A stretch of DNA of 64,000 nt from Larus michahellis (Eukaryota; Chordata; Aves; Charadriiformes; Laridae). Positions within the stretch are counted from its first letter, which is position 1. Each line of letters opens with the position of its first letter. Made by a program: the position numbers and the translations under genes. Location of the stretch: contig NW_027435902.1 of the NCBI RefSeq assembly GCF_964199755.1, positions 496,001-560,000 on the forward strand, given 5' to 3'. This document shows, piece after piece, positions 1 to 12,127 of this stretch. The notes under the pieces were generated by a model. That model searched no databases. It was not told the origin of the DNA and saw only the letters and a program-made list of their open reading frames with translations.

Positions 1-2035
1 TTCCAAAGGCTTGAGCAGTGGTTTGAACTCATCTGACATCCTTTGCCTTAACTTCAGGTTCCTTAAGGGTGAAATATCCCTTAGCTCACCATCCACTCCG
101 AGAAGAGACACAAATCCGCTCCTCCTCCAAAGCACAGTTCAGAGGGAGATCTCAATTCAGGGCTCTGAGCCAGTCACTAGGGAAACTTAGATTCACCATC
201 TCTGTAGGAAGGCCGAGTTCATGCCTCACGCACATACGTTCAGTGACTAACGTTAAATGGCATGAATACGCAACCAGAGGCTTGTGTAATTAAAACATGC
301 AAATATTCAACAGATGACGTCAGGGAATTATTTGACAGGCACATTAGAAACACAGTTAAGCTCACACAGATTGTCATATCGACCTTATGCAGAATCAGAT
401 TTTCAAATTATTGAAGCCATCTGATTAGTAGAGACGTATTAGTTCAAATGTTCAAATTACACACTAGTCCAGATACGAGCAGGGTCTAAGGGAGTGACTC
501 TCAGTGATCTGGACCTTCAAGCACCTATCGGTCAGATCAGCCACTCGTGGTTTTGGTTTTAATGGCATTCATGCACAAAAGCAGCCAACTAGTTTCAACA
601 TTTTCTTAAATGCCTGTTTCACATACACAGCTTTTGCTCAACAGTAACATAATCCAGATCGACATCTATGAAATCACTGCCATTTACATTTCCAGAAAAC
701 TTTAGAGATAATTGACTAATTTGTTTGAACCCAAACGGTTTACAAAACACGTCCAAAACCCACAAAACATTACTGGCAATACACCAACATTCAATTATGG
801 CGTTTAATGCACAGTAATAAAAAAACAGAGAACTCTGAACACCTTGCCTCCATGCTAAGCCAGCCTGCACCGAAGAGGTTAGAGTAAGTAACGGCTTTGA
901 CCTGCTTTATGGTATGTTCCTGCATTTTTCTGAAATAGTTAAATTCTCTCAAAAGCTTAAATGTGTACACCGCTTGGACGGTTTTTCACTTTTTCGAGCA
1001 AAACTTCACAGGAGTTTACAGAAACAAGGACACGTTTAAGGACAGCACTAACAGAGACCAATTTCTTTTGTTGGCTGCTTTCCAAACTATTTTTTTTTCT
1101 CAATTGTACACAATTGAATTTCTGCAGTGAGAGAGGGAAGACGTTACCAGCAGGAAGAGATCTCTCCTTCTTGGAAATGAATTCCGGCCTTTATTTTCAG
1201 AAGAAAGAACTGTCTCCTCTGCATTAGGCCCTGCCTCCTCTAATCTTTGTGCTCTTTCAAGACGAGTAATTTCATTGCACAGCACTACGTCTGTGCACCA
1301 AGGGCCATCACTAGTGCTCTCCCGGCCAAAGTCACACGTTATTGAGCCAAAAATGCAAGCGATTCCATAGCCAAACATGGCATTACAACAGTTTCAGAGG
1401 GACACATCTGCTATTGTGCCACACAGACACATTGGTATAATCTTAGAAACAACTGGGCACATTTTCACAATTCACAGTTTGCGTTCAAACAAATTAGACT
1501 GCGTTCTCCACTGCACATATACCACAATTTATGAAATTGTGCAGCATTCAAAGAATGGTTCTGTGACTACCATCACTAGAAATTCAAAAATAGGGATGCA
1601 ATTGTCCACGTTACAGAAACGCTTCTATTTTGGCTGTTCAAAATCCCCCTTAAATGTCCACAGCTTACAGACAAATCAAGTCTTCCGTAAAAATTGTGTT
1701 TGTTTCCAACGCAAAATTAACAAAACTTATCAAAAATGGTAGACAGCTAAAGTGCTGCTCCTCTGGGTCCTGAAGAAGACCAATACTACAACATCACCTT
1801 GAGGCTGATAAGGTATCTGCTTTTATCTTCCAAAATGGGAACTACTCTTTACAGGATGGTATCAAAATATACACACATTTTAAAGTTAAAGTAAATACTT
1901 TAAATTAGTAGAAATTTTATTAAAGTCTTGTTCAAATTACAAGTGCTAGCCAGATACAGATGACAGTATAAGATTTAAAAGTACAAAGAAAATGCTTTTT
2001 TATTTTTTAAGTATTTGACGAGAATATTCATATAC
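1..2035. other. Downstream intron or flank of the RBBP6-type gene; no exon recognised
   Basis: AT-rich sequence with short open frames on both strands and no recognisable protein family. It lies downstream (minus strand) of the exon ending at 2036, so it should be intron. I looked for the next RBBP6 exon on the minus strand and did not find it, so it probably lies beyond the window or is too diverged to see. No RNA gene or complete mobile element was recognised. Confidence 0.4.
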
Positions 2036-2080
2036 CTTAGTAAGCTGGGCCACAGAAATAGATGCAGGAGAGTCACCAAT
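2036..2080 (-). CDS. RBBP6-like: RBBP6-type internal exon of 45 nt (segment after the DWNN domain)
   Basis: On the minus strand a TTGTGAACAG acceptor precedes 45 nt encoding 15 residues (IGDSPASISVAQLTK), followed by a GTATAT donor. The segment resembles the part of RBBP6 between the DWNN domain and the zinc knuckle, with the conserved S-I-S-x-A-Q-L-T-K core. The exon is phase 0 at both ends. The exon upstream ends in phase 2, so at least one small exon between this one and 5265 has not been found. Confidence 0.72.
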
Positions 2081-5000
2081 CTGTTCACAAGAAAAGAAAC
2101 ACACAGTCGAGTTCTACAATCCAAACACGGCAATAGCTAACCTCTACTGTAGTCCCAAAGCCTGCACTATAGCCTCTGACTGTCACTGAAAGCGGCATTT
2201 CCAACCCACTGGAACTTGTATTTGTTCAAAGCAAAGCCCAGACCTACGACAGCTTAAGAGTGTGGTTAATGAGGTTAATGAGAAGAAACTACAATTACCA
2301 AACCCGTTTGAGATCAGCTTACTGCTCCAGAATATCTCAGAGAGGGACCCTTCTCAAATGCTCACGACTGCTTAAAAGTCAAAGGGGTAAGGAAGCTGTC
2401 AATTTTCAGCTAAAGAGCATTCAGAAAATAAATTCAAGTTTACTCAAGAAGGAAGCAGCACTACAGGAAACTTATCTTCAGTGTAGTTTGAAAATTAATC
2501 GGTTCATGTCTCATCATTTATAAATGCACACGGTTACACTTTGGTGAAGACAGCAGGTGCCTCTCAAAATAAAGCACCGGCATATCAGCCCCGAAACGTG
2601 AACTCTGCCTCTCCTGTCACTACGTTTAAAAATGCCAAACTCACCATACCCCACGAAACCCAAATAAAAACACCAGTCCAAAACATCAGCCATAAAAGTA
2701 ACACACCACCTAGTCTAGAAAAAAATTTACTGCTCCAATTATTGAAATAAAGGTGTTTACCAGGACAGAGCAGACACTGAGGAAACTGATTTCTTGTATT
2801 TTATTAGACCACAAGCCATACTACCCAAATCAGGTTGGGAAGTGAGAGAAATTAGTCTAGTCTGCCAATGAGTCGCTTTTTGTAAAATATGAAAGCTTAA
2901 AACGTGTAAGAGAAGGTGTGCTAGCTTTGTGGAGCTCCCCCCAGCCCCCACCTCTGCGCAGACACGAAATAAACACCCGTCTCCACTCCATGTGTGGCTC
3001 AGCTCTTCGCACACCCAGATTTGGGCCAACAGCTTCATGCTGGAAAAGGCTAGTCTCGCGGCTGGAACGTTACGTGTAAATTACAGCGGTTTCCTAAAAT
3101 CCGATTGCTTGGCTGAACTAAACATTCAGCCAGGAAGGATCACGGTTGTGCCTGACGGTACTAAAACAATGGGCCTGGCGCTGCGTTACAGCAGCCTTTA
3201 AGGACAAGCCCTAACTAGAAATCCTCGCAGTTACCGAAACAGGAATACTAAACCAAAACGGAGGCACTTTCTTGCTTTGGCTGTAGTAACAGTAGGACAG
3301 CAGCGCAAATTTGGACATATAGAATGACAGCTAATACAAGAGCGAGACAAGGAAGAAATACTGAAAGTAAAACCTTTTGTGCATCCTGTTCAGAAAAATC
3401 ATGACTAATTTTAATTTTGCTGCTTCACTGTTCAACAGTGATTGGCAAGCTTTTTGGTGATTTCTTCCTCCCACACTAAGATCCAGGTTCGTCTTTGAAA
3501 TACATGCAGAAATACAGGTATTTAAAAAACCAAACCGAAACAAAAAGCCCACGCTTTGCACCAAGAGTGAGTTAGCTTTAAGAATAAAGTTAATTGTGTC
3601 TCCAACACCAGAAGCACCCAAGGCTGCAGTGCTTTTACAGGGAGCGAGAGAGAGGATTTGTAAAGAGCGATGCAAGGCTTCCACCCTCCCCACGGCTACC
3701 CACAACCCAAATCAGGTCCAGGCAGAGCAAACTAGAAGGGAACGTTTCTGCTTCGTCTTTCATTTACTTTAAGTAGTTCTAGCTAACACTGAGGCTTCCC
3801 TCCCACTCCAGGATTTTTCCTTTTCTTGGAGACATCTGTGCTAGCGGATGGTGAGATGCTACTCAGAAACGTGACACAGACACACCAGGGAAGACGCGAG
3901 ATCTTTGCGTCTTTACCTGATCTTTGAAGCTAGCAGCATCTATCCTCTCATTGTGGGGCAGCATTACAATACCAGGAGAGGGTGCCGTCCAATCAGAAAC
4001 GGAGGATGCACTGACAACGCAGCACTAAGCATACACATTTTAATTAACCCCCAGTGTTTAGAAGCACAACTCTGTGGCCTCCAGAATTACTAGGGAGTAC
4101 CTGAAAGCACTGCAACAACTACGGGAGTAACATGCCCAAAGCTGACATGCAGAGCCACGTAAATTCAGGGGGTTTTGCTTGCAGACACTTCATGAGTACC
4201 AGGATGCTGCTGTACTGTTGGTGCGAGACACGCTGTAACTCATCACTCTACTCTGTTGAGAACCGACACTAGAAAGACATGGCAAAACCACAATTTAATA
4301 ACATCTTTTAATTGTGGGGGAGAGGCATATCTTTAAGAAGGCCGGAAAATATGACCATTCAAACAACGCTTATGTAGCTGACATAGAACGGGTCTGTATG
4401 AATGCAGAAATGACAGCAATAATCCTGTAGTCGGGAGTGCATTTCAGCATCTGTAATTTTAATCAATACACCCGATTCTCTGTCCTCCGTAAATCTTAGG
4501 AATACAGAATTAAAACCTGGAGCACAGACATCGGCTTAGGGTAAAAACAGACTTAGAAAGATAACCAGTAACATTTGGTAACCTGCTCAACTGCTTACTG
4601 AGTTCCAAGTTTGGAAAGGATTAACTATTCCTTCATCGTACTCACACAAAAGGCTTTAGGACACTGTTCTTTTTCTCTGGCCTTAAACGGACATTGTCTT
4701 TAGGAAACTACTAGGAATCCTTTATGAATGAAACTTCTTGTTTGCATTGCTCGCCAGCTGGCAACCCTGGGTCTTTCCTCTATAGCTAGTACGCAAAAAA
4801 CCCAGATTTGGGCCGTAAGAATACCCTCCAGCCCAAATGCAAGAAATAGTCAAACACTGAGACGCAGGCTCTTCTGAGATGGGAACAAATCCTAAGATGA
4901 CACTACAATGTGTATCTGCCTGTACTATAAAAGCAATAAAAGCAAACACATATAATAAGGAATTTCTCCGTATGGAGATCCATGTAGAGACCATGGGTCT

Positions 5001-5264
5001 CAGAACAATCAGCCCCATGAACAAACCCAGTAGAGGCATCTGAAAAGTTACAATTGGTGGAGTGTGAACCCCATGTCCCAACAGCACTAAAAATGTCAGC
5101 CTGCTTTGGGGCAGACACATTAAAATCTAGCCCATGACAACAAAAATTAACAGCAGCTTTAACAAGAAAGATACAAGCTGAAAGCCCCTGTTAACTAATA
5201 TAAATTTAAAAAGCTATCACACCAAAACCCCTTAGAAAGAATACAATGGTTTATGGATACTTAC
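2081..5264. other. Intron of the RBBP6-type gene; missing small exon expected here
   Basis: Intronic, AT-rich. In RBBP6 a short exon joins the DWNN exon to the SISxAQLTK exon. I searched the minus strand for its conserved R-T-E-P and T-T-K-A core and found no match with proper splice sites. The one mobile-element trace recognised is the LTR end at 2905-3031. Confidence 0.45.
2905..3031 (+). repeat. LTR 3'-end fragment inside an intron
   Basis: The stretch starting GTGTGCTAGCTTTGTGGA at about 2914 matches the end of the LTR at 23117-23758, including the hexamer AATAAA about 50 nt later and the CGCACACC motif before the terminal CA. Only the R-U5 end is recognisable; U3 is missing or too diverged. 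Confidence 0.6.
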
Positions 5265-5364
5265 CTAACAGAGGTTTTGCTGGTAGCTTTAACTCCTCCA
5301 ACAGGGATTCTTCTGACAATCACCGATGAGTTCTTAGGAATCAGGGCATTGTCATCTGTGTATT
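5265..5364 (-). CDS. RBBP6-like: RBBP6-type exon 2 (end of DWNN ubiquitin-like domain)
   Basis: The acceptor TTTTCAG lies just before 5364 and a consensus GTAAGT donor follows 5265. The 100-nt exon joins exon 1 in phase 1 and encodes the end of the DWNN fold: EYTDDNALIPKNSS, then VIVRRIPVGG and a K-A-T-S-K-T tail. These are highly conserved RBBP6 segments. The exon ends in phase 2. The residues after S-K-T read S-V, where known RBBP6 has Y-V-I, so one codon appears to be missing at the exon end; this could be a real variant or a sign of a paralogue. Confidence 0.85.
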
Positions 5365-7892
5365 CTGAAAACAAGAGAAACACAGGAAAAAACCCTAGTC
5401 CATTCATAAGGATTAAGGATTAAGGATTAATACGTAATTACACAGCACTTCAGAGAATCCCTTGACAGATAGAAAAGCAAACTTTTGTATGTCACATCGC
5501 ACTTTTATCGTCTCAACACACTAACAGTACATTGCAAGAAATCTTCAGGTTTGAGAACCAAACACAGACAACAAAATTTGTCTCCTTTTTTAAAAAGCAA
5601 AACGGTCTCAATGGTCACTAAAAGAGAGTCTGCTAATGCATGAGGTTCTGTCCTGATCTAACTCAAGTTGCTTTTGCTTCTGTTAGGCTACAAAGCCAAC
5701 AGATCTCCGGAGCAGAACAACCCACAGCAAAGTCTCACCTGCATAAACCAGAGTCTAAAGTCTGTCTAGCTTGCCCTGCAACAAAACAGGCACCGAGCTA
5801 AAGCATGAAAACGCCATTGCTTCCCTAGCTGTTAACTCAAACGATTCACCTAATGCCACCAGTGCTCAAGACTGATGGAACGCAGAAGAGACCCTGCCAT
5901 CTCTGTCTATTTCTTGGAGCACCTTCCACCAACAACCACACTTCTCGGCCTCTCAGTGCTTTACATTTGAATGGAACCCAAACTGGCAGTGCCAGAATTT
6001 GTATCACAGAACTTTTGGCCTCTTTTGAGCTTGCTTTCACAAGTAGGGCAGAATTGGCTCAAACTAAAGTGGTATCTCCCCTCTGAAGCTAATCATCTCC
6101 TTTGAATTAAACGTGAAGGGACGGGAACTCTTTCAATTCCCTTCTTGCAGAGCAGAGAGACTCAAACAAAACTACATACGAAGACAGCCTCTAAAAGCCT
6201 TTAGAAAACAGTGTGTGCCTGACGCTACCCATGCTTTGCCTTGGCTTACACCATGTCAGTCTTTTGAAACGGAGGAAAGCCTTCTGACCTTTTACATACG
6301 ACCCAAAAAAACCTGCCCTTACTACCTGAGACACTTGGACTGAGCAAGCTTAAAATGCAAAGCCCTTCCCATGAGAATGGTTGTCTATTGTACTTACACC
6401 AGCTGGATATGACTAACTGTTTTAAAGCACTACCAGCAGCCATTCCCCGTAATCTGCCTACAGTTTCAAAGGTTAAAAGCCCTTACCTTTGCAGAACGAT
6501 GGTCTGAAAACCAAAGATACCGGATAGCAAGCCAAGCTCTGTCAGGGAGATTTTGCTCAGGGATCAGACCCAAAATAGGAATAGTTCACAATTTATGCAT
6601 CGTATTTCAGTATATTCTTCCTATGGGCATGACTTCCTTTGGAGTTAGCGGGAGTTTGTTTTGAAGACATCGCATCACAGCATTACTAAAACCGTCAAGT
6701 GCGTGCTGTAACACTGAACTCGAGCAAGTTCTGAGCTGCAAAGACAGTCTTAGAAGAGCACTCTTCTTCCTTAAAACTAATCACCCAAGAGCGTTCAGAG
6801 TCCCATTTTTGGTTTTATACTTTTTTGTCTTTTGCCTGATAAGCAGAATAGCACATTCTCCAAGGGGTTTGAGACAGAATGTTACAGGGCAGGAAAGAGT
6901 ACTCAAGAAACCTGAGTTCTGGAGTTTACTGTTCTACCACGGTATTGTGAGAACATCTATGATAAGAAATTCAGATCAAATTAAAAGGAGGCAAGTTTAA
7001 ATGCGCTATTCCTGAGTATGGGCTTTTTGAAGGGAATTCTGCCCTCACAGAACACGCCTCTAGAGTAAGCGTGGAAGAGGACATCCCCCCACCCCCTCTG
7101 TAAAATAGGTCCCAACCATCCCTTTGCCTTCCCGGCATCTCTAAAAGCATCATCTCATATTTTTCCACTGAGCTTTAAAATCCTTTTTACTTTTACCTCA
7201 TACTAGCTTTGCTTCTATTACTAGATTTCCATTGTGAAAAGTAGCAGTTACTGAACTGTAAGAGCTTGGAGTACGCAGAAAAATCTGAACAAGGAGGCCA
7301 TCTTCACTCAAGCTTCGCTTTGTTCTTTCCAAGAGCATTTCAACATTTTTTCAGGACTGCTGCACAGACAAAGGTATAAAATGCAATACTGTATGTCCAC
7401 ATATAGGAATTCCAAACATCCCACTGAGGCAGAAAATCCCGGTCTGTTTTTTTTTTCCCTTTTTTTTCTGAAGGTGACTTTAAGCATCTACATCTGACGA
7501 ATAACAACTGGAAATAACGGTTATGCATATCAACCAAAAAAGTTGGCATTCATACATATTACACCAAAACGTATTCTCTAGCTGTGCTCTGAAAACCACT
7601 GGGGTATTTTGGTGTTTTTGCATGGAAAACACCCTTACCTTCACTAAGTATCTGTGCCACCAGTGTACCAAGTTTAAAAGATTACACTCATTTTACAAAG
7701 GTCAAAGTGCAACACAACGTACCTAGAGGAGGATCGTGTCACTGCCACACACGACTGATGCTCTTTGAAGCAGGAAAGTTAGCCTCTTTCGGCCCTTTAG
7801 GCAAAGCCCCTTTCGGCAACCCCACGTTTAAGGGAACCTAGTGAAGCACATGCTTTTTCCTCACTGCCCTGAGGCCCCGCGCCCCCACGCAC
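5365..7892. other. First intron of the RBBP6-type gene
   Basis: Non-coding sequence between exon 1 and exon 2. The open frames here are short and match no family I recognise. No complete transposon was recognised. Confidence 0.5.
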
Positions 7893-8058
7893 CTTCGTCG
7901 GTCTGGGCGTTGCTGATCTGCAGGTCACTGTTGGCCGCCTTCAGCTTCTCACGGCCCATGATCCGGCACTTGAGGTCGCGGAGGGAGATATGGAGGCCGT
8001 CGAAGGTGACTATATCGTACTTCAGCTTAGAGGAGAAATTATAATGGACAGAAGACAT
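7893..8058 (-). CDS. RBBP6-like: RBBP6-type exon 1: start codon and DWNN domain
   Basis: The ATG at 8058 (minus strand) opens MSSVHYNFSSKLKYD and continues through F-D-G-L-H-I-S-L, R-D-L-K, I-M-G-R-E-K-L-K-A-A and N-A-Q-T-D-E (55 residues plus one base). This is the DWNN domain, a ubiquitin-like N-terminal fold found in RBBP6, a nuclear RING-type E3 ligase that binds RB1 and p53 and takes part in mRNA 3'-end processing. The start is fixed by family alignment and by its place inside a GC-rich promoter. The donor is GTGCGT. The zinc knuckle, RING and RB/p53-binding regions would lie beyond the window, so only the 5' end is present. Slight divergence leaves open a paralogue or short isoform of RBBP6. 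Confidence 0.88.
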
Positions 8059-8489
8059 GGTCGGGGCCAGGCGGTGCCTGCTACGCAATGGCATCTACCA
8101 CAGCAGATGGCGTCACGGCCTCCACACCGCGTCAGGGCCGACGGCGGCGTGGGGCAGGGCCCACTGAGGGGCCGGGGCCAGCAGCGCAGGCTGAGGGCGA
8201 GCGGGCCGGCAGTGCTCAGAGGCTGTGGCGCTCTGCCATGGCCAGGCCCTGCAGCCTCAGGCAGACTCGGCTGGGGGAGGCCTCAGGAAGGCCCCGCCTC
8301 CCAGCCCCACAAGGTCTCCAGCCTGTGGCTGTCAGCAATGGCGCTGGGCTGTGGCGGCGGGGCCAGCCCGGCTCCTCCCGGCAGCCCAGGCGGAGGGTGG
8401 GCGAGGGGGAGCGGCCCCCGTGGCCCTGGCTCGGCCTCCCCTCCCTCTCTGGCAGCAGACAAAACCAGTATCTGATGAAACACAACAAA

Positions 8490-8495
8490 TTTATT
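8490..8495 (-). terminator. Possible polyadenylation signal (AATAAA) of an upstream minus-strand transcript
   Basis: AATAAA on the minus strand, about 430 bp upstream of the RBBP6-type start codon, followed by T-rich/GT-containing sequence. It could end a neighbouring transcript, but no coding exon was recognised upstream, so this rests on the hexamer and its context alone. Confidence 0.25.
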
Positions 8496-8720
8496 CCATG
8501 AACTGGGTGCGGAGAGCACAGCCCCGCAGCTCGGGGCTGGCACCGGCTGGGGCTTTGCTGGGAAAAACCAGGCGACAGTCACCCTGACGTCCCACACACG
8601 TACCTCGTGCCGGGACCTGCCAACCCGTCCCTCTGCCCAGCGCCCCCACGGGATGCAGAAAGCAGCGCTGCTGGCCCTGGTGTGGTCCTGAGCCATGTCG
8701 CAGCAGACGAGTCCTTAACC

Positions 8721-10628
8721 AGCAGCCCTATCATGTTAAACTGACATTTGAGAAGTGATGAGACCCTAGTGGTGCACAAAAGCCTATTTTAAAAGTCGAG
8801 TTCTGTACAGGACTGCCATGGAAATTGACTGTTTGGAAAACAGTCTGTTCCCCCGCTCAATTTGCCAGCAGTCCAACAAACCCACGCTCGGATTTCTGTG
8901 CCTCGGCCTACCTTCCTTGCCCGCTAGAGTCTTGCAGTGCATTACCAGATCAAGTGATCTAGCCCCAAAGGTAACCCTACTGAGGTGAGATCTTTCTATG
9001 AGAAACAACATCTTTCAAGGTCCTGTACATAATGGCACAGGAGGGATAAAAACCTTTTCCCGTGTCTAATTGAAAACACCTGGGTAAGTCCGGCTGCTGG
9101 CAGGAAACGCCCCACAATTGCCCCTAGATTGTCAGCAAATCAACAGTCAGGGATGGAGCACCAGCCACATCCCTTGCCTTTGGGGATTCACAAAAGCCCA
9201 AGTCTGCTGGTGAAGTCGTTACTCACAGGAGTCGTTCCCCATTGCGGCCATGGCTCCTCGTCAGGAACAGAACAGAGGGGGAAGCTCTGGGTGACAAAGG
9301 ACGCCAGGACGCGCTCCAGAAAGAGAAGATCAGCGCCAATCCCCTCACCTGAGTGCAAAGAAATAGTTGCACCCCAACAAAATAGTTAAAAAAAGAACCC
9401 CAAGCCAAACCCACAGCACAGCATCCCCCTCTACAACCGTTTCAGCGGTAGTTACAACCGCTGCACAGCTGCAGGCTGATGGCCCTGCTGGCCCTGTCAC
9501 AGGACTCTCACTGACAGCAGTTACCAAGGCCCTTTTGGAAGACTGCACTGTGCGTCACCTTCACTGGAGAGGACCTGCTGCTTCCCTGTGGCTGCCTTTA
9601 GCAGCAGAGCCCTCTGGTTCTCCAGCCCACACTTTCCCACCTTGGATGCAGGAGGGACCGGCTTTCAGCCGCTGCTTTAACAGCTGCCTTTGCTGTGCTC
9701 CTCTGCTGTCTCCCTTCCCACCGCATCACTCAGGGTGGGCTTCTTGTCATTCCAGACTGAGCCCCCAGCACATGCTAAAGAAACAACAATTAGCAAATAG
9801 GAACTCTACCCATAGCGCCTATCTGGACAGCCTATCAAGGTGTAATAGCTCATCCTACCCTTCCCAAGGTAGAGACCAGCCTATACTTTGATGCCGTATC
9901 TACCTACTGTACCATCTGTCCTAAAGCTCAAATCGTAATTACCTTTGCAAGAGGATGGCCGTTGAGGAGCAGTGGGCAGTAAACCATCACTGCCTGGAAA
10001 AAAGTAGCCGAGCAAGTGGCAAAGGAAGGAGCCGAGTTATCCCGAAGGCCAGCTCAGCCCAACAAAGCTCAGGGAGCTTTGGTCCTCCCTGTCTCCCATT
10101 TGTGTGTTGATGGCTCACCATTTGTAGTCAGAGCCATCAGACGGACGACCCCGTCCTCCTTGAGACACCCCTTGGGGCAGCCGTACCCAGCGCCGGGTGG
10201 CTGGATATGGCCTTTGCTCCATGGGGAGGCGCTTCCTGGGAGCAGGATCTCTCACTGGGGCACTGGGAAGCCCTCCTGAGGCCTGCATGCCTGAGGGACG
10301 GCTCTGCACTGCTCCATCGCTCACCAAAACCAGGGGCGGAGGAAGGCTGCCCTGGTGGCCTCCAAAAGAATCAGCTCCCCTGGGCTCCTCTGCGGCCACC
10401 GGGCACCTTTGCTGTCAGGCGGCTCTCCGCGCTGCTCTGCCAGCTTAACCAGCACCTCTTGCCCTCCATCTCTTCCCGCTCCTCACCAGCACTTCTCCTC
10501 CCTCCCCTCCCTGACCAGCTCCCCCCTGCTCTCCCCGGCCCTCTGGCCCTTCCCGCCCCTCTCCCCCCACCCCGCCGCCCTCTCCCAACCTTCTCTCCCT
10601 CCCTGACCTCCTCCTGCCGGCCCCAGCC
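8721..10628. other. Intergenic DNA without a recognised gene
   Basis: Mixed-composition sequence. Open frames here (for example 9367-9891 plus) have no recognisable motif and overlap open frames on the other strand, as expected for GC-rich non-coding DNA. From about 10440 it becomes C/T-rich on the plus strand. Confidence 0.4.
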
Positions 10629-10834
10629 GTGCTCCAGGGCCTGGCCCTGGGCCAGGGCAGCCCCGGGGAGGCGGCCATGGTTCCCGCGGGGTCAGAGGGC
10701 AGGAGGGGGCGCCCCGGGGCACGCTGGGAGTTGTGGACCCAGCACGAGGCTCCCGGCGGCCATCTTGTGTCAGCTGAGGGGAGGCTGGCACAGGCCGACA
10801 GGACAGATCTGCAGAGCCGGGAGCTGCGGTGAGT
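10629..10834 (+). promoter_or_regulatory. Candidate CpG promoter and 5' non-coding exon
   Basis: A GC-rich block with CG dinucleotides contains GGCGGCCATCTTG, a YY1-like motif common near vertebrate start sites, and ends in a consensus splice donor (GCG followed by GTGAGT at 10829-10834). It looks like a first exon transcribed to the right. No downstream acceptor or coding exon could be matched, and the class II ERV begins 0.9 kb later. Confidence 0.35.
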
Positions 10835-10839
10835 CCTGG

Positions 10840-11095
10840 GCCCTTGGGCTCCTGTCAGCCCTCTTCTGCCTCCCTGTTCCTCCCTGCCCTTCCCCTTTCC
10901 CCCTGGGTCCTGTTTTTCGCCTCCCTGTACCTCCCTTCCTCTCTCCTGCTGTGCTCGGCTCCCTGTCCGCCCTTTCTCTTTTCTCCAAGTCCCTCTCTCT
11001 CTCTGTCATCCTTCCTCTCCCTCTACTTTCCCCGTCGCCCTTCTTTCCTGCTCCCTGGGCCTCTTGGTTTCTCTCTCTCTCTTCTGCACAGAGGC
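10840..11095 (+). repeat. Pyrimidine-rich low-complexity tract
   Basis: About 250 nt made almost entirely of C and T on the plus strand (CCTCCCT and CTCTCT patterns). A similar tract lies at 10440-10625. Together they give long open frames rich in Pro, Leu and Ser with no domain. Treated as simple sequence. Confidence 0.6.
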
Positions 11096-11758
11096 CCCAG
11101 GCTGAGTGTGCAGCTCGCACTGTGCAGTGAGGTCAAACCCATATGGCTACTGGACAGACCTCTCTCTCCCTGCTGAGCACGGAGTAACTAGGTTTGGGGG
11201 TTTTTTAGCTGCCTCAGTTAAGCGACTCCAGTTAGATAGGATGAACCCTGGCTTCAAAGTTTTACTCTGTGACCAGTTAATGAAGATAGGCCACTATTAT
11301 GTACTGGTAAACAGTGGGTTCACTCATTTGTCTTCCTGTTATGTCCACAATGAACAAACAGGCTCTATTAAGACTAGCTATATAACATGAGCTTGACAAA
11401 CTAGCTTGACCAGTCACTGTGAGCCAAATCATGCTTCCTTTACTTACAGGATTGTCCCCCCAGTCATTCTGCTTGCATGAGAGGCCCTTCAGATGAGCTT
11501 CTATTTTTGCATTTTCCCTGGGCTATGCCATTAGCTGGGATTTGTTTGTTAAGTAGAAGATTAATGTCAGGCAATTTTAACAGGTAATCTGATCTGGAAT
11601 ACTTGTTTACTGGAGTTGTTTACCCAATGGTAGATCGTGGACAAGATCAAATGATTTTTTGTTCTATTCAAAAAAAAAAAAAGGTTCTGAATGTGAATGG
11701 AAAACCGTTTTCTGTATTCACTTACCTTTCTGTTCTGATGTATTTACTGATGCCTGTC

Positions 11759-12127
11759 TGTTGGAGTGGGAGACGGACCCGGAGTAACGATGGAGTCTCA
11801 ATATGAGTATGATCGTTCTCCCTTTATTCAAGTTTTCACAGAGTATATATAGACAGGCAATAAGAGCACGCGCTAGCGGCAGCTATATGATTGGCTTACA
11901 GTCTCTGTTCACGCACTGTCCGTGCAGTTCATTCACAGATCAGATTGGTTACAAGAATTCACATAGTAAATTACTTAGTCATTAGCACAACATGTTTTCT
12001 ACCTTCTCAGTTCCTGTTTTTCCCATGTACTAATTCCATCTTCTACCACCTGTTTTGCCCTTAATCTAATCTCTCATAGTAGGGAGGCTGGCTCACGTGA
12101 CCATTTTCTCTCAGACACATTCCTACA
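11759..12127 (-). repeat. Left (3') LTR of the outer class II ERV
   Basis: Minus-strand LTR of 369 bp running TGTAGGAATG to CTCCAACA. It contains a TATATATA box and a GAATAAAG polyadenylation signal, and is preceded by a polypurine tract. The U3 half matches the solo LTR at 25657-26014; the R-U5 half matches the LTR at 21907. It is therefore a mosaic of the two. Confidence 0.85.

Larger units (their letters stand above)
7870..8720 (-). promoter_or_regulatory. GC-rich, CpG-rich promoter region of the RBBP6-type gene
   Basis: Sequence around and upstream of the exon 1 ATG changes sharply from AT-rich intron to GC-rich DNA with many CG dinucleotides, and has a CRE-like TGACGC element on the minus strand near 8110. 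This is the usual form of a vertebrate housekeeping promoter. The transcription start was not located. Confidence 0.6.

Noticed and set aside
1100-1378. 92-residue minus-strand frame (MFGYGIACIFGS…) as a possible downstream exon
   Set aside because: No similarity to RBBP6 and no fitting splice sites; contains AATAAA.
4722-5120. 132-residue minus-strand frame, considered as the missing RBBP6 exon (I-S-E-E-P-A-S near 4870)
   Set aside because: Resemblance to the expected segment is limited to three residues, and splice phase does not fit.
10207-11130. 307-residue plus-strand frame rich in Pro, Leu and Ser
   Set aside because: Lies over pyrimidine-rich simple sequence. Overlapping frames on both strands are also open; no domain or start context.
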